Of a stretch of 64,000 nt of DNA, positions 7,003 through 15,434 are shown piece after piece (position 1 is the first letter of the stretch; every line of letters starts with the position of its first letter). The notes beneath the pieces were generated by a model. The model saw only the letters and a program-made list of their open reading frames with translations. It searched no databases and was not told the origin of the DNA. A program made the translations under genes and the position numbers. The stretch is taken from NCBI RefSeq assembly GCF_027923705.1, contig NZ_AP026442.1:2046001-2110000 (forward strand). The letters run 5' to 3'. This stretch comes from Cellulomonas sp. NTE-D12. GTDB lineage: Bacteria > Actinomycetota > Actinomycetes > Actinomycetales > Cellulomonadaceae.

Positions 7003-8484
7003 TCACCCCGCCGCCTCGGCCAGCGCAGCGACCCCGGAGGGGACCCGGTCGCCCTCGGCGCCCGCCAGCCAGTCGAGCAGGCCGCACACCGCATCGGTGC
7101 AGCCGCCGCAACCCGTGGTGGCACGCGTGGCGCGCGCGACGTCCGCCGGGGTGCGAGCCCCGTCGCCCCAGGCACGGACCAGCTCACCCTTGGTCACGCC
7201 GTTGCAGCGGCAGACGGTGGCGCGGTCGGGCATCAGGGTGACGGACGGCTCCGGCTCCGGACCGGCGCCCCGCACCGGTCGCAGCAGCAGGTGCGCCGGG
7301 TCCGCGGGGACGGGGGTGCGACGGGTGTACGCGGCGGTCAGGTCCGCCGCGACGGGCCCGGCGCCGACGCACGTGGCGCCGACCACCGCTCCCCCGGCGA
7401 CGACGACCTCGACGTGCCGGCCGGTGCTCGGGTCGCTGAGGCGGACCGAGCGGTGCTTGCCGGCGGTGGTCGCGGCGCCCGTCAGGCCCATGGTGACCAC
7501 CTCGAGCCCGTGCGCCTTGAGACGGACGACGTCGGTCGCCGCGCCCGCGTCGACCGTCCGGGGCCGTGGCATCGCTGCGGCCCCCCGTGCCAGCACCTCC
7601 GCGAGGCGCCGCGCCTGCTCCCACCCCTGTGCGACCAGACCGGACGAGCCCTCCGCCGGCTGCGCGCAGTCGCCGACCGCGTACACGTGCGGGTCCGACG
7701 TGGCGGCGTCGCCGTCGACGACGATGCCACGCCCGACGGCGAGCCCTGCAGCCGCCGCGAGGCCGACCTCCGGCACCGTGCCGGTGGCGAGCACGAGCAG
7801 GTCGGTGGGGAGCTCGTCGCCGTCGGCGAGCCGAAGACCACGCACCCGGCCGCCCCGCACGAGCACCGCGGCGGGGGGCCTGCCCGTGCGGACCGCGATC
7901 CCCAGCCGGCGCAGCCCGTGCTCGAGCGCCTCGGAGGCCGCCGCGTCGAGCTGGCGGTCCATCAGGTGCGGTCCCGCGTGCACCACGGCCGCATCCATGC
8001 CGCGCTCGGTCAACGCGCACGCGACCTCGAGCCCGAGCACTCCCCCGCCCAGCACGACGGCCCGCGCAGAGGTGGTGACGGCATCGGCGATGCTGCGCGC
8101 GTCCGCGAGGGTGCGCAGCGGGTGCACGCCGAGCGGGGCCGCCTGCAGCCCGGGCAGCTCCGGGACCCGGGCACGTGCGCCGGTGGCCAGCACCAGGGCG
8201 TCGTACGGCACCACGGCCCCGTCGTCGCAGGTCACCGTCCGTGCAGCACGGTCGATCGCGACCGCGCCGACCCCGCGGCGCACGGCGACGCGTCCGTCGG
8301 CGGCGGGCAGCGCGAGGGACTCCTCGTCCACCCGCCCGGCGACCAGCTCGCCGAGCAGCACCCTGTTGTACGGCTGGTGCGGCTCGGCGCCGAGCACGGT
8401 CACGTCGGCGTCCGGGCAGCGCCGGACGAGCTCCTCGACCAGCCGGGACCCGACCATGCCGTAGCCCACGACGACCACCCGCAT
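7003..8484 (-). CDS. FAD-dependent reductase with BFD-type [2Fe-2S] domain, electron donor subunit for nitrate reductase
   Basis: A 493-residue NAD(P)H-FAD oxidoreductase. VVVVGYGMVGSRL at the N-terminus and VVLGGGVLGLEVACAL near residue 145 are the two dinucleotide-binding folds, with VYAVGDCAQP as the late FAD contact. The C-terminal 60 residues carry CRCNGVTKGEL and TGCGGCTDAVCG, a BFD-like [2Fe-2S] site as in NirB. The siroheme domain of NirB is absent, so this corresponds to the reductase part only. Its ATG overlaps the nasA stop by one base, in the last position of the narK-nasA operon. I infer that it passes electrons from NAD(P)H to NasA, which itself lacks a BFD domain. The open frame runs on antisense-like through nasA, but homology starts at 8484. 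Confidence 0.85.
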   Translation of the reverse strand: MRVVVVGYGMVGSRLVEELVRRCPDADVTVLGAEPHQPYNRVLLGELVAGRVDEESLALPAADGRVAVRRGVGAVAIDRAARTVTCDDGAVVPYDALVLATGARARVPELPGLQAAPLGVHPLRTLADARSIADAVTTSARAVVLGGGVLGLEVACALTERGMDAAVVHAGPHLMDRQLDAAASEALEHGLRRLGIAVRTGRPPAAVLVRGGRVRGLRLADGDELPTDLLVLATGTVPEVGLAAAAGLAVGRGIVVDGDAATSDPHVYAVGDCAQPAEGSSGLVAQGWEQARRLAEVLARGAAAMPRPRTVDAGAATDVVRLKAHGLEVVTMGLTGAATTAGKHRSVRLSDPSTGRHVEVVVAGGAVVGATCVGAGPVAADLTAAYTRRTPVPADPAHLLLRPVRGAGPEPEPSVTLMPDRATVCRCNGVTKGELVRAWGDGARTPADVARATRATTGCGGCTDAVCGLLDWLAGAEGDRVPSGVAALAEAAG

Positions 8485-10736
8485 CAGCGGGCCCCGGCCC
8501 GTACGGCGCCGACGGGCGCGACGCCGTCGCGGACGGGCGCCGGGCGCACGTCGACGGCGCAGACCTTGAACTCCGGCATCCCCGACACCGGGTCGGTCGC
8601 GTCGACCGTCAGCCGGTTGGCGCTGCCCTGCCCGGACCAGTGGAACGGCACGAACACCACCTCCGGGCGGGTGCGTGGGGTGACGTGGGCGGTCAGCACT
8701 GCCGTGCCCCGCGCCGAGCTGACCTCGACGAGGTCGCCGTCGTCGACGCCGATCCGGTGCGCCAGCAGCGGGTGCAGCTCGACGTACGGCTCCGGCTGCG
8801 CGGCCTCCAGCGCGGGTACCCGGTGCGTCTGGGCGCCCGACTGGTAGTGCTGCAGCACCCGGCCGGTCACGAGGTAGACCGGGGCGTCGGCGCGCAGGTC
8901 GTCGGCCGGACCGTGGTGGTCCACCGCGACCATGCGAGCGCGACCGTCCGCCGTGGGGAACCCGTCGGAGAACAGCCGCGGGGTGCCGGGGTGCGCCGGC
9001 GTCCCCAGCGGACCGGCCGGGCAGGGCCAGTGCAGCGCGTCGGCGTCGGCGTCCAGGCGGGCGTGGCTGAGGCCGCTGTAGTCGGCGACGCCCCCGGCGC
9101 TGGCCCGCGCGAGCTCGTCGAACACCTGGGCCGGGTCGGTCGGGAAGCCGTCGGGCACGCCGAGGCGGGCCGCCAGCTGGTGCAGCACCTCGAGCTCGGA
9201 GCGCACCCCGTCCGGCGCCTCGAGCGCGCGCCGGCGACGCAGCACCCGGCCCTCCAGCGACGTCGTGGTCCCCTCCTCCTCCGCCCACTGGGTCACGGGC
9301 AGCACCACGTCGGCCAGCAGCGCCGTCTCCGAAGGCACGACGTCGCACACGACCAGCAGGTCCAGCGCCTGCAACCGCTCGCGCACACGGTCCGCGTCCG
9401 GTGCGCTGACCAGCAGGTTGCTGCCGTGCACCAGCAGCGCGCGCGGACCGCCGGGGCGCCCGCACCGGCGCAGCAGCTCGACCGCCGGCACCCCGGGCCC
9501 AGGCAGCTCGTCGGGGTCGACACCCCAGACCGCCGCGACGTGCGCACGTGCCGCGGGGTCGTCGATCCGTCGGTAGCCGGGCAGCTGGTCCGCCTTCTGA
9601 CCGTGCTCGCGGCCACCCTGACCGTTGCCCTGACCGGTGACGGCGCCGTAGCCGCTGCTCGGACGACCGGGCAGGCCGAGCGCGAGCGCGAGGTTGATCG
9701 CCGCGGTCACGGTCGCCGTGCCCTGCGTGCTCTGCTCCACACCCCGTCCGGTGAGGACGACCAGGCCACGTCCCCCGTGCACCGGTGCGGCCGCGGCGAG
9801 CAGCCGTGCGGTCCGCCGCAGGTCGACAGCCGGCACGCCGCACACCTGCTCCGCCCGTTCCGGCCACCACAGCGCCACGCTGCGGCGCACCTCGTCCGCC
9901 CCCGTCACCCGCTGCTCCAGGTAGCCGGCGTCCACCAGCCCCTCGGCCCAGAGCACGTGCAGCAGCGCGAGCAGCACCACGAGGTCGGTTCCCGGTACCG
10001 GTTGCAGGTGCACGCCCTGCCCGCCGTCGGTCAACGCCGCCGTGGCGGTGTGCCGGGGGTCCACCACGACGAGGCCGCCCGCGGCCCGCGCCGCCGCCAG
10101 GTGCGCCGTGGCGGGCGGCATCGTCTCGGCCAGGTTGCTGCCGAGCAGCAGCACCGCCTGCGCCTCGCCGACGTCGCTCAGCGGGAAGGGGAGCCCCCGG
10201 TCGACGCCGAGGGCACGGTTGGCGCCCGCAGCCGCGCTCGCCATGCAGAACCGGCCGTTGTAGTCGATGAACGGGGTGCGCAGCACCACGCGGGCGAACT
10301 TGCCCAGCAGGTAGGCCTTCTCGTTGGTCAGCCCTCCCCCGCCGAACACCGCGACGGCGTCCCGGCCGTGCGCGTCCTGCAGGGCGCGCACGCGGTCGGC
10401 GACGTGGTCGAGCGCCTGGTCCCACGGCACCGGGTGCTGCTTCCCGTCTGCGCCCCGCAGCAGCGGCGAGGTGAGCCGGTCCGGTGCCCGGAGCACCTCG
10501 GCACTGGTCCAGCCCTTCTGGCACAGGCCGCCACGGCTGGTCGGGAACGGGCGGCCGGCGACCGTGACCGGGGGTGCCGCGATGTCCGTCGCCGGGGTCA
10601 GCGTCATGGCGCACTGCAGCGCGCAGTACGGGCAGTGCGTGTCGACCGATGGTCCGCGCACGGCCCTCGGCAGGGTGGCGGTCGCCGGGGTGGCCGTCGC
10701 CTCGGTGGCGGTCGACGTGGGCGGGCTGCCGCTCAC
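8484..10736 (-). CDS. nasA: Assimilatory nitrate reductase, molybdopterin catalytic subunit
   Basis: A 750-residue bis-MGD molybdoenzyme that reduces nitrate to nitrite in the cytoplasm. After a Thr/Ala-rich leader of about 30 residues, CPYCALQC with GGLCQKG about 40 residues later gives the four cysteines of the N-terminal [4Fe-4S] cluster. RFCMASAA is the segment where NasA-type enzymes place the molybdenum-ligand cysteine. GSNLAETMPP and GRGVEQSTQGT are cofactor-binding stretches, and the C-terminal VYLVTGRVLQHYQSG with FVPFHWSG closes the MGD site. There is no twin-arginine signal, as expected for the assimilatory form. The GTG start directly abuts the narK stop with no intergenic base. 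The stop overlaps the next reductase gene, so translation of the three is coupled. Confidence 0.93.
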   Translation of the reverse strand: MSGSPPTSTATEATATPATATLPRAVRGPSVDTHCPYCALQCAMTLTPATDIAAPPVTVAGRPFPTSRGGLCQKGWTSAEVLRAPDRLTSPLLRGADGKQHPVPWDQALDHVADRVRALQDAHGRDAVAVFGGGGLTNEKAYLLGKFARVVLRTPFIDYNGRFCMASAAAGANRALGVDRGLPFPLSDVGEAQAVLLLGSNLAETMPPATAHLAAARAAGGLVVVDPRHTATAALTDGGQGVHLQPVPGTDLVVLLALLHVLWAEGLVDAGYLEQRVTGADEVRRSVALWWPERAEQVCGVPAVDLRRTARLLAAAAPVHGGRGLVVLTGRGVEQSTQGTATVTAAINLALALGLPGRPSSGYGAVTGQGNGQGGREHGQKADQLPGYRRIDDPAARAHVAAVWGVDPDELPGPGVPAVELLRRCGRPGGPRALLVHGSNLLVSAPDADRVRERLQALDLLVVCDVVPSETALLADVVLPVTQWAEEEGTTTSLEGRVLRRRRALEAPDGVRSELEVLHQLAARLGVPDGFPTDPAQVFDELARASAGGVADYSGLSHARLDADADALHWPCPAGPLGTPAHPGTPRLFSDGFPTADGRARMVAVDHHGPADDLRADAPVYLVTGRVLQHYQSGAQTHRVPALEAAQPEPYVELHPLLAHRIGVDDGDLVEVSSARGTAVLTAHVTPRTRPEVVFVPFHWSGQGSANRLTVDATDPVSGMPEFKVCAVDVRPAPVRDGVAPVGAVRAGAR

Positions 10737-12110
10737 TCAGATCACGGCCGAGCTCAGTGCGGCACCCCGGCGGCGGTAGACCGCCCAGGTGACGGCGCCG
10801 AGCAGCGCGTACACCGCCACGAAGGTCCACAGCGCCGGCTCGAGGCTGCCGGCGAGCGTGTGCGACAGGGCGAAGCCGCGCGGGATCAGGAAGCCGCCGA
10901 ACGCGCCGACGGCCCCGGCGATGCCGATGCAGCCCGCCGCAGCCTTGCGGGCGACGGCCGTCTCGTCCGGCGTGGTCGCGCCGAACCGGAACACCGCCGG
11001 GATCATCCGGTACGTCGCGCCGTTCCCGGCACCACTGGCGACGAACAGGACGAGGAAGGAGCCGAGGAACAGCGCGAAGTCCGTGGTGCGCAGCGCGACG
11101 ACGGCCGTGGTCGTGGCGACCGCCATCACGGCGAACGAGCCGATCGTGGTGCGCGCACCGCCCCAGCGGTCCGCGAGCATCCCGCCCCACGGCCGCGCCA
11201 CCGAGCCGACCAGGGCCCCGAGGAACGCGACGTTGGCGGTGACGTGCGGGAACGAGGACCGCAGCAGCGTCGGGAACACGCCGGCGTACCCGATGAACGA
11301 GCCGAACGTGCCGATGTACAGCGCCGAGATGATCCACGTGTGCCGGTTGCGCACGGCCGCCCCGACCGTCCGCGGCGCGCCCTTGGCCGACGTCAGGTTG
11401 TCCATCGACCGCCAGGCCGCGAACGCCGCGAGCAGCACCAGGGGGACGAACATCAGTCCCGCTCGTTCCAGGCGCAGGCCGGCGCCGGTGACGACCACCA
11501 GCGGGACGGCGAGCTGGACGGCCGCCGTGCCCAGGTTGCCACCGGCGGCGTTGAGGCCGAGCGCCCTACCCTTCTCCGCCTCCGGGTAGAAGAACGAGAT
11601 GTTGGACATCGAGGAGGCGAAGTTCCCACCGCCGAGACCGGCGAGCGCCGCGACCAGCAGCAGCATGCCGAAGGAGGTGCCCGGCCGCTGAACGACGAAC
11701 GCCAGCGCGGTGGCGGGCAGCAGGAGCAGGAGCGCGGAGACCACGGTCCAGTTGCGGCCGCCGAACAGGGGCACCGCGAAGGTGTACGGGATCCGCAGCG
11801 TGGCGCCGACCAGGCTCGGCAGCGCGATCAACCAGAACTGCTGGTCGACCGTCAGGTGGAAGCCGGCGGCGGCGAGCTGCGGCACCACGATGCTCCACGA
11901 GGCCCACACGGAGAAGCCGAGGAACTCGGCGAAGATCGACGGGACCAGGTTGCGCCGGGCGATGCGCCGGCCGGTCGACCGCCAGAACTCCGGGTCCTCC
12001 GGGTCCCACCGGTCGATCCAGCGACCGCGGGACGTCGGGGCCGCGTCCCGCGTCGGGACCTCGGTGGCGGTCACGTGGTCGGGTGCTGCGAGGGTCTCGG
12101 GCGTCGTCAT
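10737..12110 (-). CDS. narK: Nitrate/nitrite MFS transporter NarK
   Basis: A 457-residue major facilitator protein with about 12 membrane helices after a 50-residue hydrophilic N-terminus. The two nitrate-porter signature loops are present. The first is GLGGGNFASSMSNISFFYP in helix 5, and the second is SGAGNGATYRMIPAVF in helix 11. WDPEDPEFW before helix 1 is typical of actinobacterial NarK. It imports nitrate and may also export nitrite. It is the first gene of the minus-strand operon narK-nasA-reductase, and the nasA start follows its stop immediately. Upstream is a 325-bp divergent region shared with nirB that contains GlnR-like repeats, so nitrogen-limitation control is expected. Confidence 0.93.
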   Translation of the reverse strand: MTTPETLAAPDHVTATEVPTRDAAPTSRGRWIDRWDPEDPEFWRSTGRRIARRNLVPSIFAEFLGFSVWASWSIVVPQLAAAGFHLTVDQQFWLIALPSLVGATLRIPYTFAVPLFGGRNWTVVSALLLLLPATALAFVVQRPGTSFGMLLLVAALAGLGGGNFASSMSNISFFYPEAEKGRALGLNAAGGNLGTAAVQLAVPLVVVTGAGLRLERAGLMFVPLVLLAAFAAWRSMDNLTSAKGAPRTVGAAVRNRHTWIISALYIGTFGSFIGYAGVFPTLLRSSFPHVTANVAFLGALVGSVARPWGGMLADRWGGARTTIGSFAVMAVATTTAVVALRTTDFALFLGSFLVLFVASGAGNGATYRMIPAVFRFGATTPDETAVARKAAAGCIGIAGAVGAFGGFLIPRGFALSHTLAGSLEPALWTFVAVYALLGAVTWAVYRRRGAALSSAVI

Positions 12111-12155
12111 GTCGTCTCCTGCGTCGTCGGGGCCCGCTCGGTGCCGTGGACGCTA

Positions 12156-12204
12156 GGAACGCCGTGTTTCCGGCGCGGTGGCCGGGCTGTTACCTCCGCG
12201 GAAA
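12156..12204. promoter_or_regulatory. Phased pentamer array near narK, possible GlnR-binding region
   Basis: Five pentamers recur every 11 bp on the plus strand: GGAAC (12156), TTTCC (12167), GTGGC (12178), GTTAC (12189) and GGAAA (12200). Read towards narK the same run includes GTAAC, GCCAC, GGAAA and GTTCC. The GlnR consensus alternates GTNAC and GAAAC half-sites at 11-bp spacing. The phasing fits exactly, but only GTTAC/GTAAC is a full half-site match, so the assignment is tentative. Confidence 0.4.
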
Positions 12205-12328
12205 GAAGAACGCACGGTCGCGCCGGCGGCGCCGTGAGAACTCGCGCCTCGCGGCGACGACGTGCCGGCAGCGTCCGGCGGAGGCGCGGCCTGCCTCACA
12301 GCGGGCGCCGCAGCGGTGTGCGCGAAAG

Positions 12329-12367
12329 GTTCCACACGCGAAACGAGGTCGGCACGCCCGGCGAAAC
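12329..12367 (+). promoter_or_regulatory. GlnR-type operator upstream of nirB
   Basis: GTTCC, GAAAC and GGCAC are each separated by six bases, and CGAAAC follows after another six. This matches the GlnR a1-b1-a2-b2 layout (GTNAC-N6-GAAAC, repeated) at 4/5, 5/5 and 4/5 positions, with the last GAAAC shifted by one base. A candidate -10, TACGGT, starts at 12378, so the box would lie at about -60 to -23, an activator position. Confidence 0.55.
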
Positions 12368-12435
12368 ATGCCGTTCGTACGGTCGCAGCCCACAGCGGCC
12401 CCGCCCGGGCCGCCCGGAGACGGACCGAGGTGCAC

Positions 12436-15021
12436 ATGTCCCGCATCCCCAGCCAGCTCGTCGTGGTCGGTGGCGGCATGGTCGCCCAGCGCCTCGTCGA
12501 GGCGGTGCGTGCCCGTGACGAGGACCGCACCTGGCAGGTCACCGTGCTCGCCGAGGAGCCGCGAGCGCCGTACGACCGGGTGGCGCTGACGTCGTACTTC
12601 TCCGGACGCGACCCGGAGAGCCTCGCCCTCGGCGCGCCGCAGCTGTGGGCCGACCCGCTGGTGACGCTGCTCCGCGGCACCACCGTGACGGAGGTCGACC
12701 GGGACGCCCGCACGGTGCGGACCGACGACGGCCGCGCGCTGCGCTACGACCACCTGGTGCTGGCGACCGGGTCACGGGCTGCCGTGCCGGCGATCCCCGG
12801 TGCGGACCAGCCCGGCGTGTTCGTCTACCGCACGCTCGACGACGTGGCCGCCCTGCGCGGCTGGGTCGAGCAGGAGGCCGCCCGGCGCGGGCGCCCCGTG
12901 CGGGGGGCCGTCATCGGCGGCGGCCTGCTGGGCCTGGAGGCTGCCGGCGCGCTGCAGGCGCTGGGGGCGCGCACCACCGTGGTCCAGTTCGGCACGCACC
13001 TGATGTCGGCGCAGATCGACCTGGGCGGGGGGCAGGTGCTGCGCCGGCTGATCGAGGCGCTCGGCGTGGAGGTGCGCGTGGACACCGCGACCTCCCGCAT
13101 CCGGTCCGACGAGCGGGGCAACGCCGGCCGGTTGGAGTTCGGCGACGGAGGTCGGCTCGACGTGGACGTGGTCGTGCTGGCCACCGGTGTGACGCCGCGG
13201 GACGAGCTGGGACGCGCAGCCGGCCTTCCGGTCGGGACCCGCGGGGGCGTGGTGGTCGACCAGACGTGCCGCACGCAGGACCCGCACGTCTCGGCTGTCG
13301 GCGAGGTCGCGTGCATCGACGGCGCCTGCATCGGCCTGGTCGCCCCCGGCTACGCGATGGCCGAGGTCGTGGTCGACCGGCTGCTGGGCGGGTCGGCCGT
13401 GTTCCCCGGTGCCGACACGGCGACCAAGCTCAAGCTCTCCGGCGTGGACGTCGCGAGCTTCGGTGACGCGTTCGCCAGGACGCCCGGGGCGCTGGAGGTG
13501 GTGCACTCCGACCCCGCGACCGGCGTCTACAAGAAGCTGGTCGTGTCCGACGACGCCCGCACGCTCCTCGGCGGCGTGCTGGTGGGCGACGCGTCCGCCT
13601 ACGCGAGCCTGCGCCCGATGGTCGGCCGCCCGCTCGGCGCCGACGCCTCCGCGTACCTGCTGCCGGCCGGCGGCTCCGCGCCCGTCGCCGGCGACCTGCC
13701 GGACGACGCGACCGTCTGCTCGTGCAACAACGTGTCTGCCGGCACGGTGCGCGCCGCGGTCACCGAGCACGGCTGCACGGACGTCGCCGGGGTCAAGGCC
13801 TGCACGCGCGCCGGCACCAGCTGCGGGTCCTGCGTGCCGCTGGTCAAGCGGCTGGTCGGCGAGCAGCTGACCAAGGCGGGTGTCGCCGTGAGCAACGGCC
13901 TGTGCGAGCACGTGGCGCTGTCCCGGGCGCAGCTGTTCGACGCGGTGCGCGTCACCGGTCTGCGCACGTTCAGCGAGATCATGCAGCGGCACGGCACGGC
14001 CGTCGCCGGGCGCGGCTGCGACATCTGCAAGCCGGTGGTCGCCTCGATCCTCGCCTCGCTGGACGACGGTCACGTGCTCGACGACGAGCGCGCCGCGCTG
14101 CAGGACACCAACGACCACGTGATGGCCAACCTGCAGAAGGACGGCTCCTACTCGGTGGTGCCCCGCATCCCGGGCGGCGAGGTCACGCCCGAGGGGCTGC
14201 TGGTGATCGGCCAGGTGGCCAAGGACTACGGGCTGTACACCAAGATCACCGGCGGTCAGCGGATCGACCTGTTCGGCGCCCGGCTCGAGCAGCTTCCGCA
14301 GATCTGGCGGCGGCTGGTCGACGCGGGCTTCGAGTCCGGGCACGCCTACGGCAAGTCGGTGCGCACGGTGAAGTCGTGCGTCGGGTCCACGTGGTGCCGC
14401 TACGGCGTCCAGGACGCCGTCTCCCTCGCGGTGCTGCTCGAGCTGCGGTACCGCGGGCTGCGCTCGCCGCACAAGCTCAAGCTCGGTGTCTCCGGCTGCG
14501 CCCGCGAGTGCGCCGAGGCCCGCGCGAAGGACGTCGGCGTCGTGGCCACCGATCGCGGCTGGAACCTCTACGTGGGCGGCAACGGCGGGTTCACGCCCCG
14601 CCACGCTCGGCTGCTGGCCGAGGACCTGGACACCGACACCCTGGTGCGCACCTTGGACCGGTTCCTCATGTACTACATCCGCACCGCGGACCGCCTGCAG
14701 CGGACGGCGCCGTGGATCGACGAGGTCGACGGCGGGCTGGACGGTGTGCGGTCGGTGGTGCTCGAGGACAGCCTGGGCATCGCGGCCGACCTGGACGAGG
14801 CGATGGCGCGGCACGTCGAGGTCTACGAGGACGAGTGGAAGGCGACGCTCGACGATCCGGAGAAGCTGCGCCGGTTCGCCTCGTTCGTCAACGCGCCGAC
14901 CACCGCGGACCCGTCTCTGGCCTACGTGGCCGAGCGGGGCCAGCCGCGCCCGGCCACACCCGACGAACGGGCGGATCCCGCCGTGCTGATCGCCGGCACC
15001 ACGCTGGCGGTGCGGTCATGA
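12436..15021 (+). CDS. nirB: NAD(P)H nitrite reductase large subunit
   Basis: An 861-residue assimilatory nitrite reductase that reduces nitrite to ammonium by six electrons. The FAD/NAD(P)H reductase half starts LVVVGGGMVAQRLVEAV and has a second fold, GAVIGGGLLGLEAAGAL. In the middle, CSCNNVSAGTV with CTRAGTSCGSC is a BFD [2Fe-2S] domain, and a further CDICKP segment follows. The C-terminal half is the siroheme/[4Fe-4S] domain with ligands in SCVGSTWCRYG and SGCARECAEA. ATG 12436 is chosen over the frame's earlier codons because homology starts at once and GGAGAC lies upstream; a GTG two codons earlier is possible. nirD follows with a 4-bp overlap. Confidence 0.95.
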   Translation: MSRIPSQLVVVGGGMVAQRLVEAVRARDEDRTWQVTVLAEEPRAPYDRVALTSYFSGRDPESLALGAPQLWADPLVTLLRGTTVTEVDRDARTVRTDDGRALRYDHLVLATGSRAAVPAIPGADQPGVFVYRTLDDVAALRGWVEQEAARRGRPVRGAVIGGGLLGLEAAGALQALGARTTVVQFGTHLMSAQIDLGGGQVLRRLIEALGVEVRVDTATSRIRSDERGNAGRLEFGDGGRLDVDVVVLATGVTPRDELGRAAGLPVGTRGGVVVDQTCRTQDPHVSAVGEVACIDGACIGLVAPGYAMAEVVVDRLLGGSAVFPGADTATKLKLSGVDVASFGDAFARTPGALEVVHSDPATGVYKKLVVSDDARTLLGGVLVGDASAYASLRPMVGRPLGADASAYLLPAGGSAPVAGDLPDDATVCSCNNVSAGTVRAAVTEHGCTDVAGVKACTRAGTSCGSCVPLVKRLVGEQLTKAGVAVSNGLCEHVALSRAQLFDAVRVTGLRTFSEIMQRHGTAVAGRGCDICKPVVASILASLDDGHVLDDERAALQDTNDHVMANLQKDGSYSVVPRIPGGEVTPEGLLVIGQVAKDYGLYTKITGGQRIDLFGARLEQLPQIWRRLVDAGFESGHAYGKSVRTVKSCVGSTWCRYGVQDAVSLAVLLELRYRGLRSPHKLKLGVSGCARECAEARAKDVGVVATDRGWNLYVGGNGGFTPRHARLLAEDLDTDTLVRTLDRFLMYYIRTADRLQRTAPWIDEVDGGLDGVRSVVLEDSLGIAADLDEAMARHVEVYEDEWKATLDDPEKLRRFASFVNAPTTADPSLAYVAERGQPRPATPDERADPAVLIAGTTLAVRS

Positions 15022-15434
15022 GCCGCCCCCAGCCCGGCTGGACGGTGGTGTGCCAGCTGACCGACCTGGTGCCCGAGCGCGGTGCCGCCGCCCTCGTCGG
15101 CGGAGAGCAGGTGGCCCTGTTCCGGGTGGGCGACCGCGAGGTGCTGGCGGTGCAGCAGCTGGACCCGTACAGCGGGGCGCACGTGATGTCCCGCGGCATC
15201 GTGGGCTCGCGGGCCGGAGCCGTCACCGTCGCCTCGCCGATGTACAAGCAGGTGTTCGACCTGCGCACCGGCGCGTGCCTCGACCCGGTGGGCAAGGAGC
15301 CGCAGCACCTGCGCACGTGGCCGGTGCGGCTGGAGGGCGACGCGGTGCTGGTCGGCACGGCCGGCGCGCTGGTCGACGCCCTCGTCGCGCCCCTCGTCAG
15401 CTCCGCCACCCTCAACGCGACGGAGGCGCCGTGA
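15018..15434 (+). CDS. nirD: Nitrite reductase small subunit
   Basis: A 138-residue NirD with the Rieske-like fold, the partner of NirB in cytoplasmic nitrite reduction. Typical stretches are WTVVCQLTDLVPERGAAALV, VALFRVGDREVLAVQQLDP and SPMYKQVFDLRTGACLD. The Cys-His pairs of true Rieske proteins are absent, as usual for NirD, so it carries no iron-sulfur centre and is structural. Its ATG overlaps the nirB stop, and its own stop overlaps the cysG start, each by four bases. The whole group is probably one mRNA. Confidence 0.93.
   Translation: MSRPQPGWTVVCQLTDLVPERGAAALVGGEQVALFRVGDREVLAVQQLDPYSGAHVMSRGIVGSRAGAVTVASPMYKQVFDLRTGACLDPVGKEPQHLRTWPVRLEGDAVLVGTAGALVDALVAPLVSSATLNATEAP

Noticed and set aside
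6891..7187. Upstream extension of ku by 99 codons
   Set aside because: Low-complexity translation that overlaps the end of the reductase gene. Family homology starts exactly at GTG 6890.
7003..11337. Open frame of 1444 codons on the minus strand running through nasA and narK
   Set aside because: Only the part from 8484 down is homologous to known reductases. The rest is Arg/Ala/Gly-rich shadow of nasA and narK, which are firmly identified in another frame.
8175..12518. Open frame of 1447 codons on the plus strand
   Set aside because: It is antisense to the nas reductase, nasA and narK, with low-complexity Arg/Pro/Ala translation and no domain. Such frames are common in very high GC DNA.
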